Below are positions 16,855-25,383 of a stretch of DNA of 64,000 nt, one piece after another. This DNA is from Streptomyces sp. TP-A0356. Its GTDB lineage: Bacteria > Actinomycetota > Actinomycetes > Streptomycetales > Streptomycetaceae. The DNA lies in contig NZ_BBZJ01000020.1 in the NCBI RefSeq assembly GCF_001417775.1, positions 248,001 to 312,000 of the forward strand. Direction: 5' to 3'. The position numbers and the translations under genes were made by a program. The notes beneath the pieces were generated by a model. That model was not told the origin of the DNA and ran no database searches. It saw nothing but the letters and a program-made list of their open reading frames with translations. How positions within the stretch are numbered: position 1 is the first letter of the stretch; each line of letters begins with the position of its first letter.

Positions 16855-17883
16855 ATGACGGTACGTGCGGCGGTGGCCGGGGCGAGCGGATACGCGGGTG
16901 GGGAGCTGCTGCGTCTGCTCCTGGCGCATCCGGGGGTCGAGATCGGTGCCCTGACCGGGAACTCCAACGCCGGGCAGCGGATCGGCGCGCTACAGCCGCA
17001 TCTGCTGCCGCTCGCCGACCGTCTGCTGGAGGAGACCACACCCCAGGTCCTCGCCGGGCATGACGTGGTCTTCCTCGCCTTGCCCCACGGGCAGTCCGCG
17101 GCCGTCGCCGAGCTGCTCGGACCGGAGGTGCTCGTGATCGACATGGGCGCCGACTTCCGGCTGAAGGACGCGGCCGACTGGGAGCGCTTCTACGGCTCGC
17201 CGCACGCCGGGACCTGGCCCTACGGCCTCCCCGAACTGCCGGGTGGCCGCGCTGCGCTGGAGGGGTCCAAGCGTATCGCGGTGCCCGGTTGCTACCCGAC
17301 CGCCGCCTCGCTCGCACTCTTCCCCGCGTACGCGGCCGGGCTCGCCGAGGCCGAGGCCGTGATCGTCGCCGCCTCCGGCACCTCCGGCGCCGGCAAGGCA
17401 CCCAAGCCGCACCTGCTCGGCAGCGAGGTCATGGGCTCCATGTCCCCCTACGGCGTCGGCGGCGTCCACCGGCACACCCCCGAGATGATCCAGAACCTCA
17501 GCGCTGCCGCCGGGGAGCGCGTCTGCGTCTCCTTCACCCCCACCCTGGCGCCCATGCCCCGCGGCATCCTCGCCACCTGCAGCGCCAAGGCCAGGCCCGG
17601 TGTCACGGCCGAGTCCGTCCGCGCCGCCTACGAGAAGGCCTTCTCGGACGAGCCCTTCGTGCACCTCCTCCCCGGCGGTCAGTGGCCGGCCACCGCGTCC
17701 GTCTACGGTTCCAACGCCGTTCAGGTGCAGGTCGCGTACGACGAGAGTGCGGGCCGCATCATCGCGATCAGCGCCATCGACAACCTGACCAAGGGCACCG
17801 CGGGCGGTGCCGTACAGAGCATGAACATCGCCCTCGGGCTCGACGAGACCACCGGACTCACCACGATCGGAGTCGCACCGTGA
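16855..17883 (+). CDS. argC: N-acetyl-gamma-glutamyl-phosphate reductase
   Basis: Third step of arginine biosynthesis: NADPH-dependent reduction of N-acetylglutamyl phosphate to the semialdehyde. The 342-residue protein starts with a Rossmann motif (GASGYAGGELLRLLLAHPG), has the catalytic Cys146 in AVPGCYPTAASLALFP and the conserved GVHRHTPEM segment. Length is standard. The ATG follows an excellent AGGAGGAGG. It is first in a five-gene operon; its TGA overlaps the GTG of argJ by four bases. An ARG box overlaps the promoter. Confidence 0.97.
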   Translation: MTVRAAVAGASGYAGGELLRLLLAHPGVEIGALTGNSNAGQRIGALQPHLLPLADRLLEETTPQVLAGHDVVFLALPHGQSAAVAELLGPEVLVIDMGADFRLKDAADWERFYGSPHAGTWPYGLPELPGGRAALEGSKRIAVPGCYPTAASLALFPAYAAGLAEAEAVIVAASGTSGAGKAPKPHLLGSEVMGSMSPYGVGGVHRHTPEMIQNLSAAAGERVCVSFTPTLAPMPRGILATCSAKARPGVTAESVRAAYEKAFSDEPFVHLLPGGQWPATASVYGSNAVQVQVAYDESAGRIIAISAIDNLTKGTAGGAVQSMNIALGLDETTGLTTIGVAP

Positions 17884-19031
17884 GCGTCACCGCCGCCAAG
17901 GGCTTCACCGCCTCCGGCATCGCAGCAGGCATCAAGGGGAACGGGAACCCCGACCTGGCCCTCGTGGTCAACAACGGGCCCCGTCGTGCCGCCGCGGGCG
18001 TCTTCACCTCCAACCGTGTGAAGGCCGCGCCGGTGCTGTGGTCCGAGCAGGTCCTCAAGAGCGGCCGGCTCTCGGCGGTCGTCCTCAACTCCGGCGGAGC
18101 CAACGCCTGTACGGGCCCCAAGGGATTCCAGGACACCCACGCCACCGCCGAGAAGGCCGCCGAGGTCCTGGGCCTGGGCGCCGCCGAGGTGGCCGTCTGC
18201 TCCACGGGTCTCATCGGCGTGCTGCTCCCCATGGACAAGCTGCTCCCGGGAGTCGAGACCGCGGCCGCGTCGCTGAGCGAGCACGGCGGCGAGAAGGCCG
18301 CCATCGCCATCAAGACCACCGACACCGTCCACAAGACGTCCGTCGTGACCCGGGAGGGCTGGACCGTCGGCGGCATGGCCAAGGGCGCGGGCATGCTCGC
18401 GCCGGGCCTGGCCACCATGCTCGTCGTCCTCACCACCGACGCCGACGTCGACAGCGCGACGCTGGACAAGGCCCTGCGCGGCGCCACCAAGGTCACCTTC
18501 GACCGGGTCGACTCCGACGGATGCATGTCCACCAACGACACCGTGCTCCTGCTGGCCTCCGGGGCCTCCGGAGTGGCCCCGGAGTTCGAGGAGTTCGCCG
18601 ACGCCGTCCGCGCCGTCTGCGACGACCTCGGACAGCAGCTCGTCCGGGACGCCGAGGGTGCCAGCAAGGACATCAAGGTCGAGGTGGTGGGCGCCGCGAC
18701 CGAGGACGACGCCGTCGAGGTGGGCCGCTCCATCGCCCGCAACAACCTCCTCAAGTGCGCCATCCACGGCGAGGACCCCAACTGGGGCCGGGTCCTGTCG
18801 GCCATCGGCACCACGAGCGCCGCCTTCGAACCGGACCAGCTCAACGTCGCCATCAACGGCGTCTGGGTCTGCAAGAACGGCTCCGTCGGCGACGACCGCG
18901 AGCTCGTCGACATGCGCTACCGCGAGGTGCACATCCTCGCCGACCTCGCCGCCGGCTCCGAGACCGCCACCATCTGGACCAACGACCTCACCGCCGACTA
19001 CGTCCACGAGAACAGCGCCTACTCCTCATGA
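17880..19031 (+). CDS. argJ: Bifunctional ornithine acetyltransferase/N-acetylglutamate synthase
   Basis: Transfers the acetyl group from N-acetylornithine to glutamate (the acetyl cycle), and in bifunctional forms also makes N-acetylglutamate from acetyl-CoA. The 383-residue precursor has the self-cleavage motif KGAGMLAPGLATMLVVLTTD; cleavage before the nucleophile Thr179 would give alpha and beta chains. CMSTNDTVLLLASG and NNLLKCAIHGEDPNWGRV are also typical. The GTG start overlaps the argC stop and the stop overlaps the argB start (ATGA), so translation is coupled. Confidence 0.97.
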   Translation: MSVTAAKGFTASGIAAGIKGNGNPDLALVVNNGPRRAAAGVFTSNRVKAAPVLWSEQVLKSGRLSAVVLNSGGANACTGPKGFQDTHATAEKAAEVLGLGAAEVAVCSTGLIGVLLPMDKLLPGVETAAASLSEHGGEKAAIAIKTTDTVHKTSVVTREGWTVGGMAKGAGMLAPGLATMLVVLTTDADVDSATLDKALRGATKVTFDRVDSDGCMSTNDTVLLLASGASGVAPEFEEFADAVRAVCDDLGQQLVRDAEGASKDIKVEVVGAATEDDAVEVGRSIARNNLLKCAIHGEDPNWGRVLSAIGTTSAAFEPDQLNVAINGVWVCKNGSVGDDRELVDMRYREVHILADLAAGSETATIWTNDLTADYVHENSAYSS

Positions 19032-19951
19032 GCAATGGAACGACGCGCAAACACACAGCGCTGCCCAAGGCCCAGATCCTCATCGAGGCGCTGCCCTGGC
19101 TGACCCGGCACCACGGCAAGACGGTCGTGATCAAGTTCGGCGGCAACGCCATGGTGAACGAGGAGCTGAAGGCCGCCTTCGCCCAGGACGTGGTCTTCCT
19201 GCGGCACGCGGGACTGAAGCCGGTCGTCGTGCACGGCGGCGGCCCTCAGATCAGCGCCGCCCTCGACCGGCACGGCATCGTCAGCGAGTTCAAGGCGGGT
19301 CTGCGGGTCACCAGCGACGACGCCATGGACGTCGTACGCATGGTCCTCGCCGGGCAGGTGCAGCGCGAGCTGGTCGGGCTGCTCAACCAGCACGGGCCGC
19401 TCGCCGTCGGACTGACCGGCGAGGACGCGCACACCATCACCGCCACCAAGCACCAGCCCGAGATCGACGGTGAGTTGGTCGACATCGGGAGGGTGGGCGA
19501 GATCACCGAGATCGACACGGGCGCGATCGAGGCGCTGCTCGCCGACGGCCGTATCCCGGTCGTCTCGTCGATCGCCCGAAGCCAGGACGACGGGGATCTG
19601 GGACATGTCTACAACGTCAATGCTGATACGGCGGCTGCGGCACTCGCTGCGGCACTGGGCGCGGAAACCCTCATGGTCCTCACGGATGTCGAAGGCCTCT
19701 ACGAGGACTGGCCGCACAGCGACGAGGTGATCAGCCGCCTCACCGCTTCCCAACTGGAGAAGCTGCTGCCGGAGCTGTCCTCCGGCATGGTGCCGAAGAT
19801 GGAGGGCTGCCTGCACGCCGTGCGCAACGGTGTCCGCACCGCCCGCGTCATCGACGGCCGGGTCCAGCACTCGATCCTGCTGGAGATCTTCACCGACGAG
19901 GGCATCGGCACGATGGTGCTGCCCGACGAGCACGAGGGGGACCGGGAATGA
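19028..19951 (+). CDS. argB: Acetylglutamate kinase
   Basis: Phosphorylates N-acetylglutamate with ATP, the second and usually arginine-feedback-controlled step. The 307-residue amino-acid-kinase-fold protein shows KTVVIKFGGNAM, PVVVHGGGPQIS and NVNADTAAAALAAALGAE with the substrate and nucleotide-binding lysines and glycines. The N-terminal extension before KAQILIEALPWL is compatible with the arginine-sensitive hexameric type. Start and stop both overlap neighbours by four bases (ATGA). Confidence 0.97.
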   Translation: MSNGTTRKHTALPKAQILIEALPWLTRHHGKTVVIKFGGNAMVNEELKAAFAQDVVFLRHAGLKPVVVHGGGPQISAALDRHGIVSEFKAGLRVTSDDAMDVVRMVLAGQVQRELVGLLNQHGPLAVGLTGEDAHTITATKHQPEIDGELVDIGRVGEITEIDTGAIEALLADGRIPVVSSIARSQDDGDLGHVYNVNADTAAAALAAALGAETLMVLTDVEGLYEDWPHSDEVISRLTASQLEKLLPELSSGMVPKMEGCLHAVRNGVRTARVIDGRVQHSILLEIFTDEGIGTMVLPDEHEGDRE

Positions 19952-21156
19952 CGGGCACGACGGGCAACCAGGAGCTCACCCAGCGGTGGCAGGGCGCGCT
20001 CATGAACAACTACGGCACCCCGCGGCTCCCCCTCGTCCGCGGCGCGGGCACCCGGCTGTGGGACGCCGACGGCACGGAGTACGTCGACTTCGTCGGCGGC
20101 ATCGCGGTCAACGCGCTCGGCCACGCCCACCCCGCGGTCGTCGAGGCCGTCAGCAGGCAGATCGCCTCCCTCGGCCATGTCTCCAACCTGTTCATCGCCG
20201 AACCGCCCGTCGCACTCGCCGAGCGGCTGCTCCAGCTCTTCGGCCGGGACGGCAAGGTGTTCTTCTGCAATTCCGGGGCCGAGGCCAACGAGGGCGCCTT
20301 CAAGATCGGCCGGCTGACCGGCCGCACCCACATGGTCGCCACCGAGGGCGGCTTCCACGGCCGCACCATGGGCGCCCTCGCGCTCACCGGCCAGCCCGGC
20401 AAGCAGGAGCCGTTCCGGCCACTGCCCGGTGACGTCACACACGTCCCGTACGGCGACGCCCAGGCCCTGGCCGGCGCGGTCACCGAGGACACCGCCCTCG
20501 TGATCATCGAACCCGTCCAGGGCGAGAACGGGGTCGTCGTGCCGCCCGCCGGTTACCTCAAGGCGGCCCGTGCGATCACCGCCGCCACCGGGGCGCTGCT
20601 CGTGCTCGACGAGGTGCAGACCGGCGTCGGCCGTACCGGGCACTGGTTCGAGTACCAGGCCCACGAGGGCGTCCTGCCGGACGTCGTCACGCTCGCCAAG
20701 GGCCTCGGCGGCGGGCTGCCGCTCGGCGCCACCGTCGCCTTCGGGCGCGCCGCCGAGCTGCTCCGGCCCGGCCACCACGGCACGACCTTCGGCGGCAACC
20801 CCGTCGCGTGCGCCGCCGGGCTCGCCGTCCTGGACACCATCGCGGCCGAGGGCCTGCTGGAGAACGTGAAGCGGCAGAGCGAGAAGCTGCGGGACGGAAT
20901 CGAGGCGCTGGCGCACCCGTTGATCGACCATGTCCGGGGCTCGGGCCTGCTCCTGGGTATCGTGCTCACCGAGCCGCTCGCACAGCAGGCGCAGCAGGCG
21001 GCTCAGGACGCCGGTCTCCTGGTGAACGCGCCCGCCCCGAACGTCGTACGGCTGATGCCGCCGCTGAACCTCGGCGACGACGACGTGGCGGCGTTCCTCC
21101 AGGCGCTCCCCGGTGTCCTCGACGCAGTGAACGGGGACGGACGATCCGGAGAATGA
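19948..21156 (+). CDS. argD: Acetylornithine aminotransferase
   Basis: PLP-dependent class III aminotransferase converting N-acetylglutamate semialdehyde to N-acetylornithine. The 402-residue protein has FFCNSGAEANEGAFKIGR, FHGRTMGALALTG, LLVLDEVQTGVGRTG and the PLP lysine K251 in VTLAKGLGGGLPLGA. Length and motifs are standard. ATG overlaps the argB stop; argR follows 7 bp downstream. Confidence 0.96.
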   Translation: MTGTTGNQELTQRWQGALMNNYGTPRLPLVRGAGTRLWDADGTEYVDFVGGIAVNALGHAHPAVVEAVSRQIASLGHVSNLFIAEPPVALAERLLQLFGRDGKVFFCNSGAEANEGAFKIGRLTGRTHMVATEGGFHGRTMGALALTGQPGKQEPFRPLPGDVTHVPYGDAQALAGAVTEDTALVIIEPVQGENGVVVPPAGYLKAARAITAATGALLVLDEVQTGVGRTGHWFEYQAHEGVLPDVVTLAKGLGGGLPLGATVAFGRAAELLRPGHHGTTFGGNPVACAAGLAVLDTIAAEGLLENVKRQSEKLRDGIEALAHPLIDHVRGSGLLLGIVLTEPLAQQAQQAAQDAGLLVNAPAPNVVRLMPPLNLGDDDVAAFLQALPGVLDAVNGDGRSGE

Positions 21157-21163
21157 GACGACG

Positions 21164-21700
21164 ATGAGTCAGGCACAGGACCACGAGCACGCGGGGCCCT
21201 CCGTGCCGCAGACCCGCACCGCACGCCACCGCCGGATCGTGGACATCCTCAACCGGCAACCGGTGCGCTCACAGAGCCAGTTGGCGAAACTCCTCGCCGA
21301 CGACGGGCTGACCGTCACCCAGGCGACGCTCTCCCGGGACCTGGACGAGCTGAACGCGGTGAAGATCCGCAACACCGACGGTGACCTCATCTACGCGGTT
21401 CCGAGCGAGGGCGGCTTCCGCACCCCGCGCGCACCGCTCGGCGAGTCGGCCAAGGAGGAGCGAATGCGGCGGCTGTCCCAGGAGCTGCTGATCTCCGCGG
21501 AGGCCTCCGCCAACCTCGTGGTCCTGCGTACCCCGCCAGGCGCGGCCCAGTTCCTGGCCTCGGCCATCGACCAGGCGGAACTGCAGGACATCCTCGGCAC
21601 CATCGCGGGTGACGACACGCTGCTGCTGATCAGCCGGGATCCGGACGGCGGCCAAGCGCTCGCCGACCACCTGCTGCGGCTGGCGCAGAACGGGAACTGA
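21164..21700 (+). CDS. argR: Arginine repressor
   Basis: Arginine-responsive hexameric repressor/activator of arginine genes. The N-terminal winged helix (QTRTARHRRIVDILNRQPV, SQLAKLLADDGLTVTQATLS, RDLDELNAVKI) binds ARG boxes. The C-terminal domain (NLVVLRTPPGAAQFLASAID ... ILGTIAGDDTLLLISRD) carries the arginine-binding GT(I)AGDDT motif. At 178 residues it is slightly longer than the E. coli protein because of an N-terminal tail. As last gene of argCJBDR it should be autoregulated through the box before argC and act on the boxes before argG. Confidence 0.96.
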   Translation: MSQAQDHEHAGPSVPQTRTARHRRIVDILNRQPVRSQSQLAKLLADDGLTVTQATLSRDLDELNAVKIRNTDGDLIYAVPSEGGFRTPRAPLGESAKEERMRRLSQELLISAEASANLVVLRTPPGAAQFLASAIDQAELQDILGTIAGDDTLLLISRDPDGGQALADHLLRLAQNGN

Positions 21701-21748
21701 GACGTACGGGGCCGTCGTACCGGAACCGGGGCGCCGACCCGCGCGCAG

Positions 21749-22549
21749 TCATCCCAGCCGCGCCGCCAGTCCTCCCGTGCAGCGCACCTCGTCGCCCGCC
21801 GTGATCAGCAGCGCCTCCACGTCCGGCAGGGACTCCAGCCAGGCCAGGCCCTCCCGCGACCCCATCGCGAACGCGGCGGTCGCCCAGCAGTCGGCCCAGG
21901 TCAGCCGTGGGGCCACCACGGTCACGGCCACCAGGTCGGTGACTGCGGAACGGCCGGTGCGCGGGTCCACGATGTGCGCGCCCCGCTCCGCCGTGCCGGA
22001 GGTGGCCACGGCCAGTTCGTCGGCGCCCGCGGCGGAGACCACCGCCGCCAGCCCACCGGGCCGTAACGGATCCGACACGCCGACCCGCCAGGGGCGGTGC
22101 GGCCCGGGCACGCCGTACACCTGCACGTCCCCGCCGCCGTTGACGCTCACCCCGCTCACCCCGGCCGCCGCCAGATGCCGGGCCGCCCGTTCGACCGCCC
22201 AGCCCTTGACGATCCCGGTCGGATCGATGACCCCCTCGTACCGCGTGCTGAACCAGCCGTCGCTGAGCCGCTCCGCCTCGGCGCCCAGAGCGAGCACCTC
22301 GGCCACTTCCGGGTCGCAGTCCTCGACCGTGACCTCGCCGCGGGCGAGCCGTGACATCTGGCTCCGCTCCCGGTAGGTGCTGAACACCTCGTCCACCCGG
22401 TGCAGCCCGGCGATCGCCTCCCCGAGCGCGGTCCGCACGGCCTCGCAATCGCCGCCGCGCACGTCGAAGGAGACGACGGTGCCCATCACCTCCTCCGCGT
22501 GGCGCAGCGCGGGCGGTGCCCCGGCGGGGTCCGTCACCTGATCGACCAC
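21749..22549 (-). CDS. apbE: FAD:protein FMN transferase (ApbE family)
   Basis: Attaches FMN from FAD covalently to a Thr of exported target proteins carrying the FMN_bind motif. The 266-residue protein has the family segments EEVMGTVVSFDVRG, EVFSTYRERSQMSRL, DPTGIVKGWAVERAARHL, VSVNGGGDVQVYG, ATSGTAERGAHIVDPRTGR and TWADCWATAAFAMG (metal/active site). No lipobox or signal peptide is evident, as in several actinobacterial forms. The GTG start abuts the TGA of the FMN-binding protein gene, its presumed substrate, so the two are one operon. Confidence 0.93.
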   Translation of the reverse strand: MVDQVTDPAGAPPALRHAEEVMGTVVSFDVRGGDCEAVRTALGEAIAGLHRVDEVFSTYRERSQMSRLARGEVTVEDCDPEVAEVLALGAEAERLSDGWFSTRYEGVIDPTGIVKGWAVERAARHLAAAGVSGVSVNGGGDVQVYGVPGPHRPWRVGVSDPLRPGGLAAVVSAAGADELAVATSGTAERGAHIVDPRTGRSAVTDLVAVTVVAPRLTWADCWATAAFAMGSREGLAWLESLPDVEALLITAGDEVRCTGGLAARLG

Positions 22550-23392
22550 TCAGCCACCGGCCTTGTCCAGGGCCGACTGCAGGGACTGCTTGTATCCGGT
22601 GCTGGTATAGGTCGCACCGGAAACCGCGTCGATGTTCGCACTCTGTGCGCTCACCGCCTCCTGATTGAGTTTGGGGACGGAGATGGCGGTCTTCTGGTCG
22701 CTGAGGCCGCCCTTGGGTGCCTGGACGGCCTCGGCCTTGGTGATCTTCCCGCCGCTGAGGGTCAGGCGCACCTGGACATTGCCGTACTGGGTCTGCGCCA
22801 CGTTACCCGTCACCGTACGGGCCTGTGCCGACGACCCCGACGAGCCGGACGACCCCGACGAGCCCGACGACCCCGACGAGCCGGACGACGCCTTGCCGCC
22901 GGCGGACCCCGACGAGCCGCTGCCCGCGGAGGTGGCCTTCGCCTTGTCGAGCGCCGACTGCAACGACTTCCTGTATCCGCCGCTCGTGTACGTGGCGCCC
23001 GAGACCGCGTCGATCTGCGCGCTCTGTGCGGCGACGGCCTCCTGGTTGAGTTTGGGGACGGAGATGGCGGTCTTCTGGTCGCTGAGGCCGCCCTTGGGGG
23101 CCTGGACGGCCTCGGCCTTGGTGATCTTCCCGCCGCTGACGGTGAGGCGCACCTGGACGTTGCCGTACTGCGTCTGCGCCACGTCACCGGTGACCGTCCG
23201 CGTGCCCGCCTGCCGCGAGCTGCCGCCCTGCGGTGCCTCCTGGGCGGCCGCGGTCTGCTGCGGTGCCGCTCCGCCCGCCGCCTGCGCGGAGGCCGGACCG
23301 GACGCCGGCTTCAGCGAGAGCAGCAGCACGATCCCGGACACGGTGGCGGCGCCGGCGAGCACGACGCGCCGGATGGGGTGGCTCTTCCTCAT
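22550..23392 (-). CDS. Exported protein with two FMN-binding (flavinylation) domains
   Basis: A 280-residue electron carrier predicted to hold two covalent FMNs outside the membrane. It has a basic N-terminus and one hydrophobic helix (VVLAGAATVSGIVLLLSL), an Ala/Gln-rich spacer, FMN_bind domain 1 (about 66-149, SGATYT with acceptor Thr136), a linker of repeated GSS units (about 155-188), and FMN_bind domain 2 (193-277, acceptor Thr263). The two domains are almost identical over ~80 residues and at DNA level, so the duplication is recent or kept uniform by gene conversion. It lies between a ferric-reductase-like gene and apbE. The membrane helix could be an uncleaved anchor. Confidence 0.92.
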   Translation of the reverse strand: MRKSHPIRRVVLAGAATVSGIVLLLSLKPASGPASAQAAGGAAPQQTAAAQEAPQGGSSRQAGTRTVTGDVAQTQYGNVQVRLTVSGGKITKAEAVQAPKGGLSDQKTAISVPKLNQEAVAAQSAQIDAVSGATYTSGGYRKSLQSALDKAKATSAGSGSSGSAGGKASSGSSGSSGSSGSSGSSGSSAQARTVTGNVAQTQYGNVQVRLTLSGGKITKAEAVQAPKGGLSDQKTAISVPKLNQEAVSAQSANIDAVSGATYTSTGYKQSLQSALDKAGG

Positions 23393-23419
23393 CGTTCCTG
23401 AGCTCCTGATTCCCGTCGC

Positions 23420-24799
23420 TCACATCTCGAACGACTCGTGATGGATGCGGCGGGCGGGGACCCCCGCACCGCGCAGTGCTTCGTACACCTGCTGCGCGAA
23501 GCCGGGCGGCCCGCACATGAAGACGTCGTGCTCGTCGATGTCCGGCAGCTTGCGGCGCAGAGTGTCCGCGGAGATGTCCGGGCGCTCCCCGTCGGGGCTG
23601 TTGACCGCGTACATGAGCCGGGCGCCGCGCTCCTCGGCGATCTGGGCCAGCTCGTCCCACAGGGCCAGGTCCTGGGTGGTGTTGGCCCGGTACAGCAGCG
23701 TCAGATCGCCGGCGGCCCCGGGCAGCGTCTCGAACAGCGCCCGCATCGGCGTGATACCGACCCCACCGGCCACCAGCAGCACCTTGCCGCGGCTGCGCCG
23801 GTCCGCGGTCAGCGCCCCGTAGGGGCCCTCCGCCCACACCCGGGTGCCGGGCTCCAGGTCCCGCAGCGCCGAGCTGTGGTCGCCGATCGCCTTCACCGTG
23901 ATGCGCAGCATGTTGGGGCGGGGCGCCGCCGAGAGCGAGTACGGGTGCGAGCTGAAGCGCATACCGGGCGCCAGGAACCGCCAGCGGAAGAACTGACCGG
24001 CCTCCGCACCCATCCGGTGCAGCTTCCGGCCGGTCATCAGCACCGAGACGATCCCGGGCGTCTCCTCGATGACCGCCTCGACCCGCAGCCGGTGGCGCAT
24101 GTTCAGCCGGATCGGCGTCAGGATCCGGTACCAGATCACCAGCGCGGTCACCGACCCGTACAGCGCGTACCAGGCGGTCTTCGCCTCCGGCTGCCCGGCG
24201 AACTCGTTGCCGGTCGACAGCTGGTGCCAGAACGACAGGTACGTGGCCGCGTAGGTGAGCAGATGGACGTGGTACCAGAGGTCATAAGGGATCCGGCGGC
24301 GGATCGGGCCGATCGAGATCAGGCCGATGAGCACCAGCAGACCCGTGCCGATGGCCGCCTTGCCGACGTCCGGCAGCTGGTTGACGGAGTCGATGGTCTG
24401 CTGGACGATCCCGCCGAGCCCCTTGCCGGACTGCAGGGCGTAGGCCCACATGGTCAGGAAGAGATGGGCGAGGACCAGGCAGATGGTGTACCGGCCGGTC
24501 ATCGCGTGCCAGCGCGCGACCCGGTCGGAGCCGACCCGGCGCTCCAGCGCGGGCACCCGGGCCATCTGCAGCACCACCAGCGCCATCAGATAGCCGGCGA
24601 GCAGACCGGTGATCCGCCCCGCGTTGAGGATCCTGGTGTTGTTGTCGGCGATGGACGGGGTGTTCGTCCACCACAGCCAGATGACGCCCGCCGCGCCCGC
24701 CCAGAGGGCGACCACCAGCGGGACGGCGGGGGAGCGGCGTGGGCGAATGCGGCGCATCGTCTGGCGCCGCGCGGCGCGGCCACCGGCGATCGTGGACAC
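23420..24799 (-). CDS. Ferric-reductase-like transmembrane flavoprotein oxidoreductase (copy A)
   Basis: Membrane oxidoreductase expected to carry electrons from cytosolic NAD(P)H through FAD and membrane heme to the outside. The 459-residue protein has about six helices with His pairs suited to heme (RWHAMTGRYTICLVLAHLFL; YHVHLLTYAATYLSFWHQL). A ferredoxin-reductase-like domain follows: FAD motif SHPYSLSAAP, NAD motif LVAGGVGITPMRALFE, and terminal FMCGPPGFAQQVYEALRG...HHESFEM. GTG 24799 was chosen because GGAGGAG precedes it; the frame is open 44 codons further up but overlaps the next gene. Paralogue of copy B. Confidence 0.88.
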   Translation of the reverse strand: MSTIAGGRAARRQTMRRIRPRRSPAVPLVVALWAGAAGVIWLWWTNTPSIADNNTRILNAGRITGLLAGYLMALVVLQMARVPALERRVGSDRVARWHAMTGRYTICLVLAHLFLTMWAYALQSGKGLGGIVQQTIDSVNQLPDVGKAAIGTGLLVLIGLISIGPIRRRIPYDLWYHVHLLTYAATYLSFWHQLSTGNEFAGQPEAKTAWYALYGSVTALVIWYRILTPIRLNMRHRLRVEAVIEETPGIVSVLMTGRKLHRMGAEAGQFFRWRFLAPGMRFSSHPYSLSAAPRPNMLRITVKAIGDHSSALRDLEPGTRVWAEGPYGALTADRRSRGKVLLVAGGVGITPMRALFETLPGAAGDLTLLYRANTTQDLALWDELAQIAEERGARLMYAVNSPDGERPDISADTLRRKLPDIDEHDVFMCGPPGFAQQVYEALRGAGVPARRIHHESFEM

Positions 24800-24881
24800 G
24801 GTCTCCTCCGTGGTCCTCCGTGGGACGGGTGAGGCCAGCGGCCCCCTTGGCCCAGTGGTACGTGGCGCGGCGCCCATGCGT

Positions 24882-25376
24882 TCAACGGCTCGCGGAGTCC
24901 AGCGCCGACTGGAGTGACTGGCGGTAACCATCGCTCGTGTAGGTGGCGCCGGAGACGGTGTCGATGCTCGCGCTCTGCGCGGCCATCGCCTCCCGGGTCA
25001 GCTGCGGAACGGCGTAGCTGTTGATCTCCTGGTCCCTCGGGTTGTCCTGGGGATAGGTCACCGCCGTGACGTCGGTGAGCTTGCCGTTCCTCAGCGTGAT
25101 CCGGACCTGGACGGGACCGTAACGGGTCTGGACCGATTCACCGGTGACGGTCTTCGTGGCCTTCGTCGTGCCCGGACCGCCCGACGCGCTCGCGCCGGTC
25201 CCACCGGATCCGGCCGACGCGCTCGCACCGCTCGACGCGGCGGGCGAGGGCGCGGCCACGGCGACGCCCGGCGTGGAGTGGGGCTTCATCGACAGCAGCA
25301 GCACCATCCCGGAGACGGTCGCGGCGCTCGCCAGCACGATCCGCCGCAGCGGGCTCTTCCTCTTCAACGCGTGCAC
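24882..25376 (-). CDS. Exported single-domain FMN-binding protein
   Basis: A 164-residue exported flavin carrier: basic N-terminus and hydrophobic helix (RRIVLASAATVSGMVLLLSM), an Ala/Ser/Gly-rich spacer, and one FMN_bind domain (about 75-160) ending in IDTVSGATYTSDGY with acceptor Thr147. GTG 25376, seven bases after the stop of reductase copy B, gives a sensible signal region; upstream the frame merges antisense-like into the reductase gene. Its N-terminus is strikingly like that of the two-domain protein, so the reductase/FMN_bind module was duplicated. Confidence 0.88.
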   Translation of the reverse strand: MHALKRKSPLRRIVLASAATVSGMVLLLSMKPHSTPGVAVAAPSPAASSGASASAGSGGTGASASGGPGTTKATKTVTGESVQTRYGPVQVRITLRNGKLTDVTAVTYPQDNPRDQEINSYAVPQLTREAMAAQSASIDTVSGATYTSDGYRQSLQSALDSASR

Positions 25377-25383
25377 GACGGCC

